Positions 1 to 8,271 of a stretch of 64,000 nucleotides of DNA are shown piece after piece. The DNA lies in the NCBI RefSeq assembly GCF_016742135.1, contig NZ_JACVCG010000002.1:372001-436000 (forward strand). Reading direction: 5' to 3'. Source of the DNA: Brevundimonas sp. Its GTDB lineage: Bacteria; Pseudomonadota; Alphaproteobacteria; Caulobacterales; Caulobacteraceae. The first letter of the stretch is position 1. Every line of letters begins with the position of its first letter. Position numbers and translations under genes: made by a program. The notes under the pieces were generated by a model that did not search any database, was not told the origin of the DNA, and saw only the letters and a program-made list of their open reading frames with translations.

Positions 1-431
1 TCCATCCCGGCCGACACACGTATATCCTGTAGCCCAGCCCCTCGAAGACGGTGCCGTAGAGCGTGGTGGGTGCGCCATCCGAACGCCTGAAAATCCACGC
101 TGATCAGAACGGTATCCTCGTCGGAACGCGCGAGTGCATCTGCCAGCACCTCGTCCAATTCCTCGGTCCATTCGAGACTTGTGGAAAATTGCAGGGCGCA
201 TTCGGCCAGCGGTTTCAGCCCAATGCGAGTTGCGACTGCCGAAACTAGATGCCGCTGGCGTTTGATGGTGAAGCTCGCCGTTGCCGCTTCGTCGATTGGG
301 GTGGGGAGCGCCAGCCGACCGGGGGCTGGAAGCGTCCAGTAAATGCCAATGAAGTCGTCGGCGATCACATCCGGGCCAACGGCCTCGATGTCGGAAGCAG
401 AGGAAATATAAAAGGTTTCTCGGCGTCTCAT
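1..431 (-). CDS. Hypothetical protein, C-terminus beyond left window edge
   Basis: Manual translation of the reverse complement from ATG at 431 gives an uninterrupted 143-codon frame (MRRRETFYISSASDIEAVGPDVIADDFIGIYWTLPAPGRLALP...) running off the window. Absent from the ORF track because it has no stop inside the window. Confidence 0.6.
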   Translation of the reverse strand, partial: MRRRETFYISSASDIEAVGPDVIADDFIGIYWTLPAPGRLALPTPIDEAATASFTIKRQRHLVSAVATRIGLKPLAECALQFSTSLEWTEELDEVLADALARSDEDTVLISVDFQAFGWRTHHALRHRLRGAGLQDIRVSAGM

Positions 432-495
432 GTTGGAGCGACCAGCGAACTTCTCGTGGCAAATTGAAGCTTCCAGTCACAGCCGGAGCTTCTCA

Positions 496-3009
496 TTGTC
501 CAACCTGACGGTCCGCCCTGAACAAACCGTGCAAGCCATTCTCGCGGTCGCCTCCAACGACGATCTGCCGACCATCACGCCGCCGCCTTCCGCGCCCTCC
601 GCGCGTCTCCTGAAGGGCGAATGCATCGCCACGATGGAAGGGTTTGCTGCTGGCTCGGTCGATCTGATCGTGACGTCGCCGCCCTATCTGAACATCGGCA
701 TGGCTTATGGCGACGCCTTCGCCAGCATCGAGGACTACATCGAGTTCTCGCGCCGATGGATCACGGCTGCGGCTCGCGTGCTGAAGCCGGGTGGCGCCAT
801 CTGGATCAACGTCGGCATGCACAAGGCGGGACCGAACAGCCGCGTGCCGCTGACCTACTATCTCTTCCCCCTGATCGCTGGAACCGGCCTGACCTTTGTT
901 CAGGAGGTCGTCTGGGATCGTCGCGCGCAACAGAACACCACCCAGCGCTTCGCCACGCGCTCGGAGCGCTGGCTCTATCTGGTCAAGCCCGGCGTGCTGA
1001 AAGGCGGTCGCGGTCGTCCGAAGAAGATCGAACCGACCTTCAACCTCGATGAAGTTCGTCGTCTCTCCACGTCGGCGGACAAGCGAAACAACCCGGCGGG
1101 AGCCAATCCCGCCGACATCTGGGATTTCACGCAGGTCCACGGCACGTCGAAGGAGCGCACCGCGCATCCCTGCCCGTTCCCGCAGGCCATGATCGAGCGC
1201 ATCGTGCTGGCGTGCTCGAACCCCGGTGATGTGGTGCTGGACCCTTTCGCTGGCTCGGGAACGACTGGTGCGGCGGCGATGGCCCACGGCCGCTCCTCGG
1301 TGATGATCGAGCGCGAGGCGACCTACTGGCCGATCATCGAGAAGCGTCTCGGACTGCAAGACGATGCCGTTCGTCTGATGCTGGGCGAAACCCTCGCCCG
1401 CATGGGTGAAATCGCCGACCAGTCGGTGGACCTGATTGCGGCCGATCTTCCGTATGGCTGCACGCGAGCGCCTTGGGATGAGATCATTCCGATGGCTGCT
1501 CTGTGGGCCGAGTATCGTCGCATTCTGAAGCCGACCGGAACCATCGTTCTCACGTCGGCGGGGCTGTTCTCGGCCAAGCTGATGATGTCCGCCCCCGGCC
1601 TCTACAAATACTCCTTGGTTTGGGAGAAGACCCGCGCCACCCGCTTCGTCCATGCGAAGTCGCAGGTTCTGATGGAGCATGAGGACGTTCTGGTGTTCTC
1701 GAAGGGCGGGATCGGCAACCGCGCTTCCAGCCCCATGACCTACAATCCGCAGGGACTGGTCGAACTCGCTGAACCTCGCATGAGCCGCAACGGAGGCGTG
1801 GGGTCGAACCTCTACAAGACCCATCCCTACCGCTGCTCTTCCGAGCGTCGTCAGACGCACACCAACTATCCCCGCTCGGTCCTGCGCTTTCCTTCGGTCC
1901 AAAAGGGCGTTCATCCGACCCAAAAGCCTGTCGAACTGTTCGACTGGATCGTCCGCACCTACTCCAATCCCGGTGACGTCGTGCTCGACAACACGATGGG
2001 GAGCGGAACGACCGGCTGCGCGGCGGTGGCCGCTGGGCGCAAATTCATCGGTATCGAGCGCGATCCCGAGTTCTTCCAGATCGCCAAGAAGCGCATCGAA
2101 TCGGTCGAGCCGGACTTGTTGCCGGATGCGGTCTCGGCGGCGACCCACGGTGTTGAAGATGTTGGGCTGACGTCGCCCGCGAATGACAACCTCGGGCGGA
2201 AAGTCCCCTCTGGCGACCTCACCGGGGCGATGGTCATCAATAGCGACTGCCTGACCGAGATGAAGAAGATGGCGGATGGCTCCGTGGACATCATCGTGAC
2301 CAGCCCGCCCTATAATCTTGGCGAGGGGCAGGGAGGCTTCCCGACGCAGAATGGTAAGTGGAAGTCCGCGAAGCTGCGCGAAGGCTACGACGGTCACGGC
2401 GATGCCATGCCCCACGAGGATTACGTCGCGTGGCAGAGGGCTTTCCTGCTGGAATGCTGGCGCCTGATCCCCGAGGACGGTGCTATTTTCTACCAGCACA
2501 AGAACCGGGTTCAGCACGGCGTGCTGCGGACGCCGCACGACCTCAATCCCGGCTTGCCGGTGCGCCAGATCATCGTCTGGGATCGCGGCTCCGGCATGAA
2601 CTTCAACCGCAGCTTCGCGACGCCTTCGCACGAGGTGATCTATGTGTTCGCCAAGCCGAAGTTCCGGTTCCGCAAGGGCCACGGTCTGAAGGATGTCCTC
2701 AAGGTGTTGCCGGATTGCGGCAATCCGCATCCGGCGCCGTTCCCGGTCGAACTGCCGCGCATGATCATCGGGGCTACGGACGCCAAGACCGTCTGTGATC
2801 CGTTCTGCGGCTCGGGTTCGACGGGCGTGGCCGCCCTGATGGAACGCCGGAAGTTCATCGGTATCGAGCAGTCGCCTGTCTACTGCCAGATGGCCGAGGA
2901 GCGCCTCTTGGGTGCCTGCTCTGGAGAAAGCGACGGCTTGGTCGGAGCCAATGCGAATGATAACTCGCTCGCCGAAAAAAACGCGATGGCTGTCAGATCG
3001 GCCTATTAA
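496..3009 (+). CDS. Multidomain DNA methyltransferase with three tandem N4/N6 MTase modules
   Basis: Module 1: TSPPYLN + DPFAGSGTTG; module 2: AADLPYG + DNTMGSGTTG; module 3: TSPPYNLGEGQGG + DPFCGSGSTG. Start uncertain: TTG at 496 has GGAG 7 nt upstream; the ORF track starts at 430. Confidence 0.9.
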   Translation: MSNLTVRPEQTVQAILAVASNDDLPTITPPPSAPSARLLKGECIATMEGFAAGSVDLIVTSPPYLNIGMAYGDAFASIEDYIEFSRRWITAAARVLKPGGAIWINVGMHKAGPNSRVPLTYYLFPLIAGTGLTFVQEVVWDRRAQQNTTQRFATRSERWLYLVKPGVLKGGRGRPKKIEPTFNLDEVRRLSTSADKRNNPAGANPADIWDFTQVHGTSKERTAHPCPFPQAMIERIVLACSNPGDVVLDPFAGSGTTGAAAMAHGRSSVMIEREATYWPIIEKRLGLQDDAVRLMLGETLARMGEIADQSVDLIAADLPYGCTRAPWDEIIPMAALWAEYRRILKPTGTIVLTSAGLFSAKLMMSAPGLYKYSLVWEKTRATRFVHAKSQVLMEHEDVLVFSKGGIGNRASSPMTYNPQGLVELAEPRMSRNGGVGSNLYKTHPYRCSSERRQTHTNYPRSVLRFPSVQKGVHPTQKPVELFDWIVRTYSNPGDVVLDNTMGSGTTGCAAVAAGRKFIGIERDPEFFQIAKKRIESVEPDLLPDAVSAATHGVEDVGLTSPANDNLGRKVPSGDLTGAMVINSDCLTEMKKMADGSVDIIVTSPPYNLGEGQGGFPTQNGKWKSAKLREGYDGHGDAMPHEDYVAWQRAFLLECWRLIPEDGAIFYQHKNRVQHGVLRTPHDLNPGLPVRQIIVWDRGSGMNFNRSFATPSHEVIYVFAKPKFRFRKGHGLKDVLKVLPDCGNPHPAPFPVELPRMIIGATDAKTVCDPFCGSGSTGVAALMERRKFIGIEQSPVYCQMAEERLLGACSGESDGLVGANANDNSLAEKNAMAVRSAY

Positions 3010-3184
3010 GTCGCGCCACTAGAGCTGGGTGTGCTGACGATAGAAGGATGTTCAGTCGCGCGGTCTGCGCTTGGCAACGTGCGAGAAGCACCTCCTTCCG
3101 CTCTTCCAGCCACTCTTTCGGTCGCTCGCCGCGCTGCCAGCCGACCAGATCGTCTAACCCGAAGAGAAGATCATCCTCGTTCAT
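2993..3184 (-). CDS. Small hypothetical protein
   Basis: 63-aa ORF overlapping the upstream minus ORF by 4 nt (ATGA type). Confidence 0.45.
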   Translation of the reverse strand: MNEDDLLFGLDDLVGWQRGERPKEWLEERKEVLLARCQAQTARLNILLSSAHPALVARLNRPI

Positions 3185-3411
3185 CGCCGCGCCTCCTCGG
3201 GAAGCCAGAGCACCGACCAGCCGACCCTTGCGGCCAGCATCAGCCGACCTTCGCGAATTAGGGTTTGGAAGAGGCCGATTAGCGCGTCGGCGGATGGTCC
3301 TCGATCAGACCGAATACACAGGTAGTTCTCGGCGCGACCGAGCCATGCGCTGCTGAAATGCCGTTGGGAGTCGGTCAGTCCACGAGCGAGGAAGTGGTGG
3401 TAGATGTCCAT
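3181..3411 (-). CDS. Small hypothetical protein (possibly DUF6626-like)
   Basis: 76-aa ORF MDIYHHFLARGLTDSQRHFSSAWLGRAENYL...; resemblance to the family from memory only. Confidence 0.5.
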   Translation of the reverse strand: MDIYHHFLARGLTDSQRHFSSAWLGRAENYLCIRSDRGPSADALIGLFQTLIREGRLMLAARVGWSVLWLPEEARR

Positions 3412-3457
3412 ACCGGAGGGTCTCCTTTCCGGTATTTATCTAAGCCTCGGAGGCGGA

Positions 3458-3931
3458 ATGATCGCAGGCTCGAACATCAGTTCAGCGACCGTCGAAGTGG
3501 CGGGGCGGAACTGGCTTACGGCTCAACTCCTGATGCGCGGTTTCGAAGTGGCGACCCCCGTCGTGGACCGAGGGGTCGATCTCATTGTCTTCAAGGAAGT
3601 CGGTGAGCAGGGCATCCGGGCGCTCCCTCTTCAGTTGAAGTGCGCCTCGGGTGAAAGCTTCAGTCTGGACCGAAAATACGAGGGACGAGGCATTCCGTTG
3701 GCCTACATCTGGAATGTCACGAGCGCGCCAGTCCTATTCCTGATGACCTATGAGGAAGCTTTGGTGGTCCTCGGCGCCAAGGCGATGGCTACGAACTCAT
3801 GGGCGGCCGGAGGCAAATACGCCGTGACCCGCGTTGGTGCGGACCTGCGACAGCGACTTCAGCCCTTCCAAGGCCGCTGGGACTGGCTCTCAGAACGACT
3901 GGCGGCCCAGCCTGAGTCGGGCATCTCATGA
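3458..3931 (+). CDS. Putative PD-(D/E)xK-like nuclease-fold protein
   Basis: GVDLIVFKE...LPLQLKCASGESF resembles the D...(Q/E)xK core. GGAGG precedes ATG at 3458. Confidence 0.55.
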   Translation: MIAGSNISSATVEVAGRNWLTAQLLMRGFEVATPVVDRGVDLIVFKEVGEQGIRALPLQLKCASGESFSLDRKYEGRGIPLAYIWNVTSAPVLFLMTYEEALVVLGAKAMATNSWAAGGKYAVTRVGADLRQRLQPFQGRWDWLSERLAAQPESGIS

Positions 3932-4512
3932 CGAAGGCGGATCAGATCAGAGCGCTTGCCGCTGAGGGATTCACGACCTCACAGATCGCTGATCAGGTCG
4001 GCGTGCGCTACCAACACGCCTACAACGTCCTGAAGCGCTGTGACCTGTTGGGCAGCGCTCTCCGAGCGCCGAACCCGGTGCCGCGAGTTCGCAAAGCTCC
4101 TCCGAGAAAACCGCCGCTTACGGTAGCTCTCCTTGAGGAGGGCGGCTTTAGCCGGGTGGGTGCATGGACGGTGACCGAGGCATCGCTCGTTCAGGGCGCA
4201 GACTTCCCGAAAGAGCGTGGCGTCTACGCCTTTGTGAAGGACGGCGCCGCGCTATACGTCGGTTTGGCGACCAAGGGGGTGTTTCAGCGCTTTCGATCCT
4301 ATTGCCGCCCCGGCAAGTCCCAGAGGACTAGCAAGCGTTTGAACGCCGCTCTTATTGAAGCGCTCGGCGTCGGCGACGTGATCGAAGTCTACACGGCTCA
4401 TCCGCCCGACCTGACGTGGAACGGCATGCCAGTGAGCGGGGATGCTGGTCTCGAACTCGGCTTGATCGAAAGCTTCGATTTGCCGTGGAACATTCGGGGG
4501 GCGGGCCGCTAG
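3928..4512 (+). CDS. HTH + GIY-YIG nuclease-domain protein
   Basis: N-terminal HTH-like ADQIRALAAEGFTTSQIADQVGVRYQHAYNVLKR; GVYAFVKDGAALYVGLATKGVFQRFRSY matches the GIY-YIG core. ATGA overlap with the upstream gene. Confidence 0.75.
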   Translation: MTKADQIRALAAEGFTTSQIADQVGVRYQHAYNVLKRCDLLGSALRAPNPVPRVRKAPPRKPPLTVALLEEGGFSRVGAWTVTEASLVQGADFPKERGVYAFVKDGAALYVGLATKGVFQRFRSYCRPGKSQRTSKRLNAALIEALGVGDVIEVYTAHPPDLTWNGMPVSGDAGLELGLIESFDLPWNIRGAGR

Positions 4513-6599
4513 ACGCCGAAGTCTTCCAAGAACTCTGACGCCGGGTTTACGCCCGTCACCAGCAGGTGGTCGCGGGCGCGGGTGCAGGCGACATAGAGGA
4601 GGTGCCGCTCAGTATCGTAGACCTCTTGCAGGTCGGACTCGTCGGCGACCCGTTCGATGCGATCCTGATCTGGAATCACTTCGTCGTCGCAAGCCATGAC
4701 CACCACAGCGCGGAACTCCAGCCCCTTCGCCAGATGCATGGTGCTAACGGCCAGCTTGTTCGGCTCGGCTTCCACCTTGTCGCTCAGTTCGACGGCCGCC
4801 GCGCCGCTCAGCTTGGCGGCGGCGCGTGCACGCTTCATCTCGGCATCGGATCGGACGAACAGCCCGATCTCGTGCGGCAGACAGCCTTCTGCGATCCGTG
4901 CGGCGATCCATGCGCCGACAGCGGTCTGTTCGTCGCCGGTGTCGTCGAACGTCTGCACGATGGGTTCGGCGCCATCGAACACGGAGACGGTCCCGCGTCG
5001 GCTCTCGGTCACGCCATCGACATCGGTGACGGTGATGGGCAGCAGACGGTCAGCATGCGACCTGATCTGGTGCGAAGTGCGGTAGTTGATCCGCAGGGTC
5101 GATGACCGCCCTCGAACGTCCAGACCGAGAGACTTCCATGAGAACGGCTGCTGGAAGATGCGCTGGCCAATGTCTCCCGCGAAGAACAGAGCCTCGGGCC
5201 GGTTCTTCGAGAGAGCGCTGAGGAAACGAGCTTCGGCCACGCTGATGTCCTGCGCCTCGTCCACCACGACGAAATCGAAGGGCGCCGCAGCCCCGCTGCC
5301 GTAGTGGTCCGCCAGTCGGCCAAAGATGTCCGCCCATGTGACCAACTTGCGGTCACGTAGGCCCGCGCGGACCTGTTCGAATACCGCCCAAAGGGTCTCG
5401 CGCTGCTTGCCGCCGATCCGGGTCTTGCGACCGAGGCGGGATACGTCGCGGTAGTCCTCCCACGAGGTCAGTCGCCATGCATCGACGACATCGGTCCACT
5501 CGCCGAGCAAGAAGTGCGGGGTAAAGCGCGGCTCGGCGATTTCCTCGGCCGCCTTGGTAATTAGCGACTGGATCACGCTGGTCGAAGCCAAGGTCGGCTG
5601 GCCGAATAGCTGGGCGTAGAGATCGTAGCCGACGCCCGTCAGAGCCTGCACATGGATGCGCGAAGCGATCTCTGGCTGATTGCCTGTCAGGTGCGCCAAC
5701 TTGCCCTCCAGCGCATTTGCCAGAGCCTTGGAGAAGGTGGTCAGCAGGGTGCGAGATGTCGGGTTCGCTCGGGCCAGATGGACAGCCCTGTGCAGCGCCA
5801 CGATAGTCTTGCCGGTGCCTGCCGACCCCGTGACGCGCGCCGGGCCGGAATAGGTGCGCTCGACTGTTTCTCGCTGCGCTGGGTGCAGGAACACCGCCCA
5901 CTTCTCCCACGGAGAGTCGAGCGCGCGCTCCAGTTCCTCGACGTTGGTGAGAATACGGAAGCGACGCTGGGCGTCCGGGTGTTCGAAGGGATCGACATCG
6001 GGAGCCACGGGTTCGGGCGGCGCGGGTTGTTCGCCAACCGCCAGCTTCAACAGAGCTTCCTGCGCTTCCTGCGGCAGATGTTCGAGCAGATCGAACAGAG
6101 TCGCCTCGGTCGCTCGGCGCACGTCATCGACCCACTCCTCGGGCACCCCGAAGGCCATCAGTTCGAACTTGCGGAGGTTGTCGAACAGCAGCGGCAAGGG
6201 CTTGCCGGTAGGCATCACTACCGGTGCCGGAGCCGCCGGTTGAGCGGGCGGCGAGGGCAGTTCCTCGACACGTTCCCGCACCTCCACCAACTGCATGGCG
6301 CCGGTCGTCGGGTGCCGCTCGATCTTGCGGCGCTCGGCCCATCGATAGGCGTTGTCGTGGTGATCGACGTAGGCCAGCAGGATGCTGCCGGGCGTGCGGT
6401 GGACGATCACCCGGATGTCGGCGTTCACCCGCACGGACCAGAAGTTGGAATCCTTCGCCCGATCCAACTTGTGGAACGACAGGCCCGGCGACGAAGGGTT
6501 CATCTGGAGATCGAAGGCGGTTGTCTTCACGGCCTTCTGCTCCTGCCCGGTCAACCGCGCGAGGCTCTCGGTGAAGGTGTCGGCAATGCGGAAATCCAT
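4509..6599 (-). CDS. RelE/ParE-like domain fused to UvrD/Rep-type SF1 helicase
   Basis: N-term ~95 aa RelE-like (FWSVRVNADIRVIVHRTPGSILLAYVDHHDNAYRWAERRK); helicase motifs GSAGTGKT, VVDEAQD, GDIGQRIFQQPFSW, INYRTSHQIR, STMHLAKGLEF, LLYVACTRARDHL. Confidence 0.88.
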   Translation of the reverse strand: MDFRIADTFTESLARLTGQEQKAVKTTAFDLQMNPSSPGLSFHKLDRAKDSNFWSVRVNADIRVIVHRTPGSILLAYVDHHDNAYRWAERRKIERHPTTGAMQLVEVRERVEELPSPPAQPAAPAPVVMPTGKPLPLLFDNLRKFELMAFGVPEEWVDDVRRATEATLFDLLEHLPQEAQEALLKLAVGEQPAPPEPVAPDVDPFEHPDAQRRFRILTNVEELERALDSPWEKWAVFLHPAQRETVERTYSGPARVTGSAGTGKTIVALHRAVHLARANPTSRTLLTTFSKALANALEGKLAHLTGNQPEIASRIHVQALTGVGYDLYAQLFGQPTLASTSVIQSLITKAAEEIAEPRFTPHFLLGEWTDVVDAWRLTSWEDYRDVSRLGRKTRIGGKQRETLWAVFEQVRAGLRDRKLVTWADIFGRLADHYGSGAAAPFDFVVVDEAQDISVAEARFLSALSKNRPEALFFAGDIGQRIFQQPFSWKSLGLDVRGRSSTLRINYRTSHQIRSHADRLLPITVTDVDGVTESRRGTVSVFDGAEPIVQTFDDTGDEQTAVGAWIAARIAEGCLPHEIGLFVRSDAEMKRARAAAKLSGAAAVELSDKVEAEPNKLAVSTMHLAKGLEFRAVVVMACDDEVIPDQDRIERVADESDLQEVYDTERHLLYVACTRARDHLLVTGVNPASEFLEDFGV

Positions 6600-7171
6600 C
6601 AGCGCACTCGATTGCGAATGACGAAGCGGTCGAAGGCGATGGCGGGCACATGGGCGCGCAGAGCCTCACCTAGCTTCGAAAGGTCTGGATCGGAGATCGC
6701 GCCCGGTCGGAGCACCGTCACATGAGGTTGGTAGTGCCGTGCGCCAAAGGCGCTGTTCCGGCGGTCGCTGCGCTGACGTGCTCCAAGCGCGCGGACGCTT
6801 TCGAGACCGTAGAAGCGACGGCGCAGGGCTTCCAGTGGTTTGGCGGCTCCTTCCGCCCGGCGAATTCGAAGCCCGATAGAGCAGCGGCGCGGATCAATGT
6901 CGTCGCGCGGGTTCTCCCCGCCCGGCGCCATAGTCATCATACGAAGTTCGCTGCCCGGCACTGAAAACTGGATGGTCTCCGTGGCGTCAGCGACGCCCAT
7001 CGGGCGGCGAGCATGATAGACCGTGACGTGCATGTCCCGGCAGACCAAGGCGGGAGGGATACCGCAGCGCTTGGTAAAGAAGTCTCGCAGCAGCGTCTCG
7101 CTGGAGGCGTCGAGGAACGCCATCGCAAAAAGGCTGTGCTGGGTCGGCTTCTTGAGGGTCGATGTCGTCAT
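6599..7171 (-). CDS. 2H phosphoesterase-superfamily-like protein (LigT/ThpR-like fold)
   Basis: Two HxTx motifs in the expected order: DMHVTVYHAR and HYQPHVTVLRPG. Confidence 0.7.
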   Translation of the reverse strand: MTTSTLKKPTQHSLFAMAFLDASSETLLRDFFTKRCGIPPALVCRDMHVTVYHARRPMGVADATETIQFSVPGSELRMMTMAPGGENPRDDIDPRRCSIGLRIRRAEGAAKPLEALRRRFYGLESVRALGARQRSDRRNSAFGARHYQPHVTVLRPGAISDPDLSKLGEALRAHVPAIAFDRFVIRNRVR

Positions 7172-7173
7172 GG

Positions 7174-8271
7174 TCAGCCGACGAAGACCCGCTCGCGATG
7201 ATAGGCGAGATAGTCGGCGAGCCGTCCCCCCGGCCTACGCCGCAGCCCCTCGCCGATGCCCCAGACGACCTTGGCTTCCGTGCTGATTGATTCCGCGACA
7301 ATCATGCGACCGTCCTCTTCGAACGAGATCAGGCCCCGGTCGAACAGAGCGTCCAGATGTGCGGCGAGCATCAGGCCATTCTCGCTGTCCAAGCGCTGGT
7401 CGTTGTTCGAGGCCGCCCACGGGCGGATGTGAGAGGCGCGCAGGAGTTCTGGGATGGTGCAGCCGGTCACGGCGCACCCGTGGTTCCACGCCGCCATCAC
7501 CTCTGCCCGATAGGCCCCTTGACCGATCCGCGCCTGCACAAGCGCCGCCCGGACAGTGGTCGGAGCGGATGACGCTTGCTCGACGTCATGGGTGATCTCG
7601 GTGGCGGAGCCTGCCCAAGCACGAAGCCGTTCAATCGTGGCCTGACCCGCCGAGGCAGGGACACGGGCCAGAACCTGATGGAAGGTAGCCCGATCCACCG
7701 GCTGGTAAGACCCATACATCGCCACCAGCCGTTTTTTACCGGTCAGCGAGATCGGATCGAGTGCGACCGGTTCGAATAGAGGCAGGTAGAGATCGGCCGG
7801 GCACGTCCAGTTTGGCAACCAATGGAAGTCCGCGCGCCATTTCCGAACAAAGGCGCGGCGGTCGTTGTCATAGGCGTCCCGAACGGATTTCAGTGACCAT
7901 GCCTCCTCGGCCATCGCGTCGGAATTTAAACCGAGGCGCTGCGCCAACTTCACCCGCGCGGGACGATCTGCTTCCGTCATCAAGGGTGTGCAGCCCGCCG
8001 CGATCCCGACCAAGAACTGGCTGCCCTTGTGTGATGCGATCAACATCATCGCGATCAGGCCCGCCTGAGCCTCAAGGTCTTGATTGCCTAGCCCCTCGCT
8101 ATGGAAGACCTTGAAGCGGTCAGCGCCATCCGCGTAGGCCAGTTGAGGTGCGTTGTTCCACTCCTCATGGCCATAGCCGTTCTCCTTCGGAAAGCCGCTG
8201 CTGAAGCGACCGCCGGAAGGGCGGCGATAGCCCTCGCTGTTCCACACCACGGGCTTGAAGAAGTAGGGCAT
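7174..8271 (-). CDS. HNH endonuclease
   Basis: CAVTGCTIPELLRASHIRPWAASNNDQRLDSENGLMLAAHLDALFDRGLISF is a canonical HNH block. The N-terminal domain is unassigned. Confidence 0.85.
   Translation of the reverse strand: MPYFFKPVVWNSEGYRRPSGGRFSSGFPKENGYGHEEWNNAPQLAYADGADRFKVFHSEGLGNQDLEAQAGLIAMMLIASHKGSQFLVGIAAGCTPLMTEADRPARVKLAQRLGLNSDAMAEEAWSLKSVRDAYDNDRRAFVRKWRADFHWLPNWTCPADLYLPLFEPVALDPISLTGKKRLVAMYGSYQPVDRATFHQVLARVPASAGQATIERLRAWAGSATEITHDVEQASSAPTTVRAALVQARIGQGAYRAEVMAAWNHGCAVTGCTIPELLRASHIRPWAASNNDQRLDSENGLMLAAHLDALFDRGLISFEEDGRMIVAESISTEAKVVWGIGEGLRRRPGGRLADYLAYHRERVFVG

Noticed and set aside
493-2730. 745-aa minus ORF antisense to the triple MTase
   Set aside because: Mirror ORF from high-GC codon bias; the plus strand has unmistakable MTase motifs, while the minus translation is Arg/His-rich without motifs.
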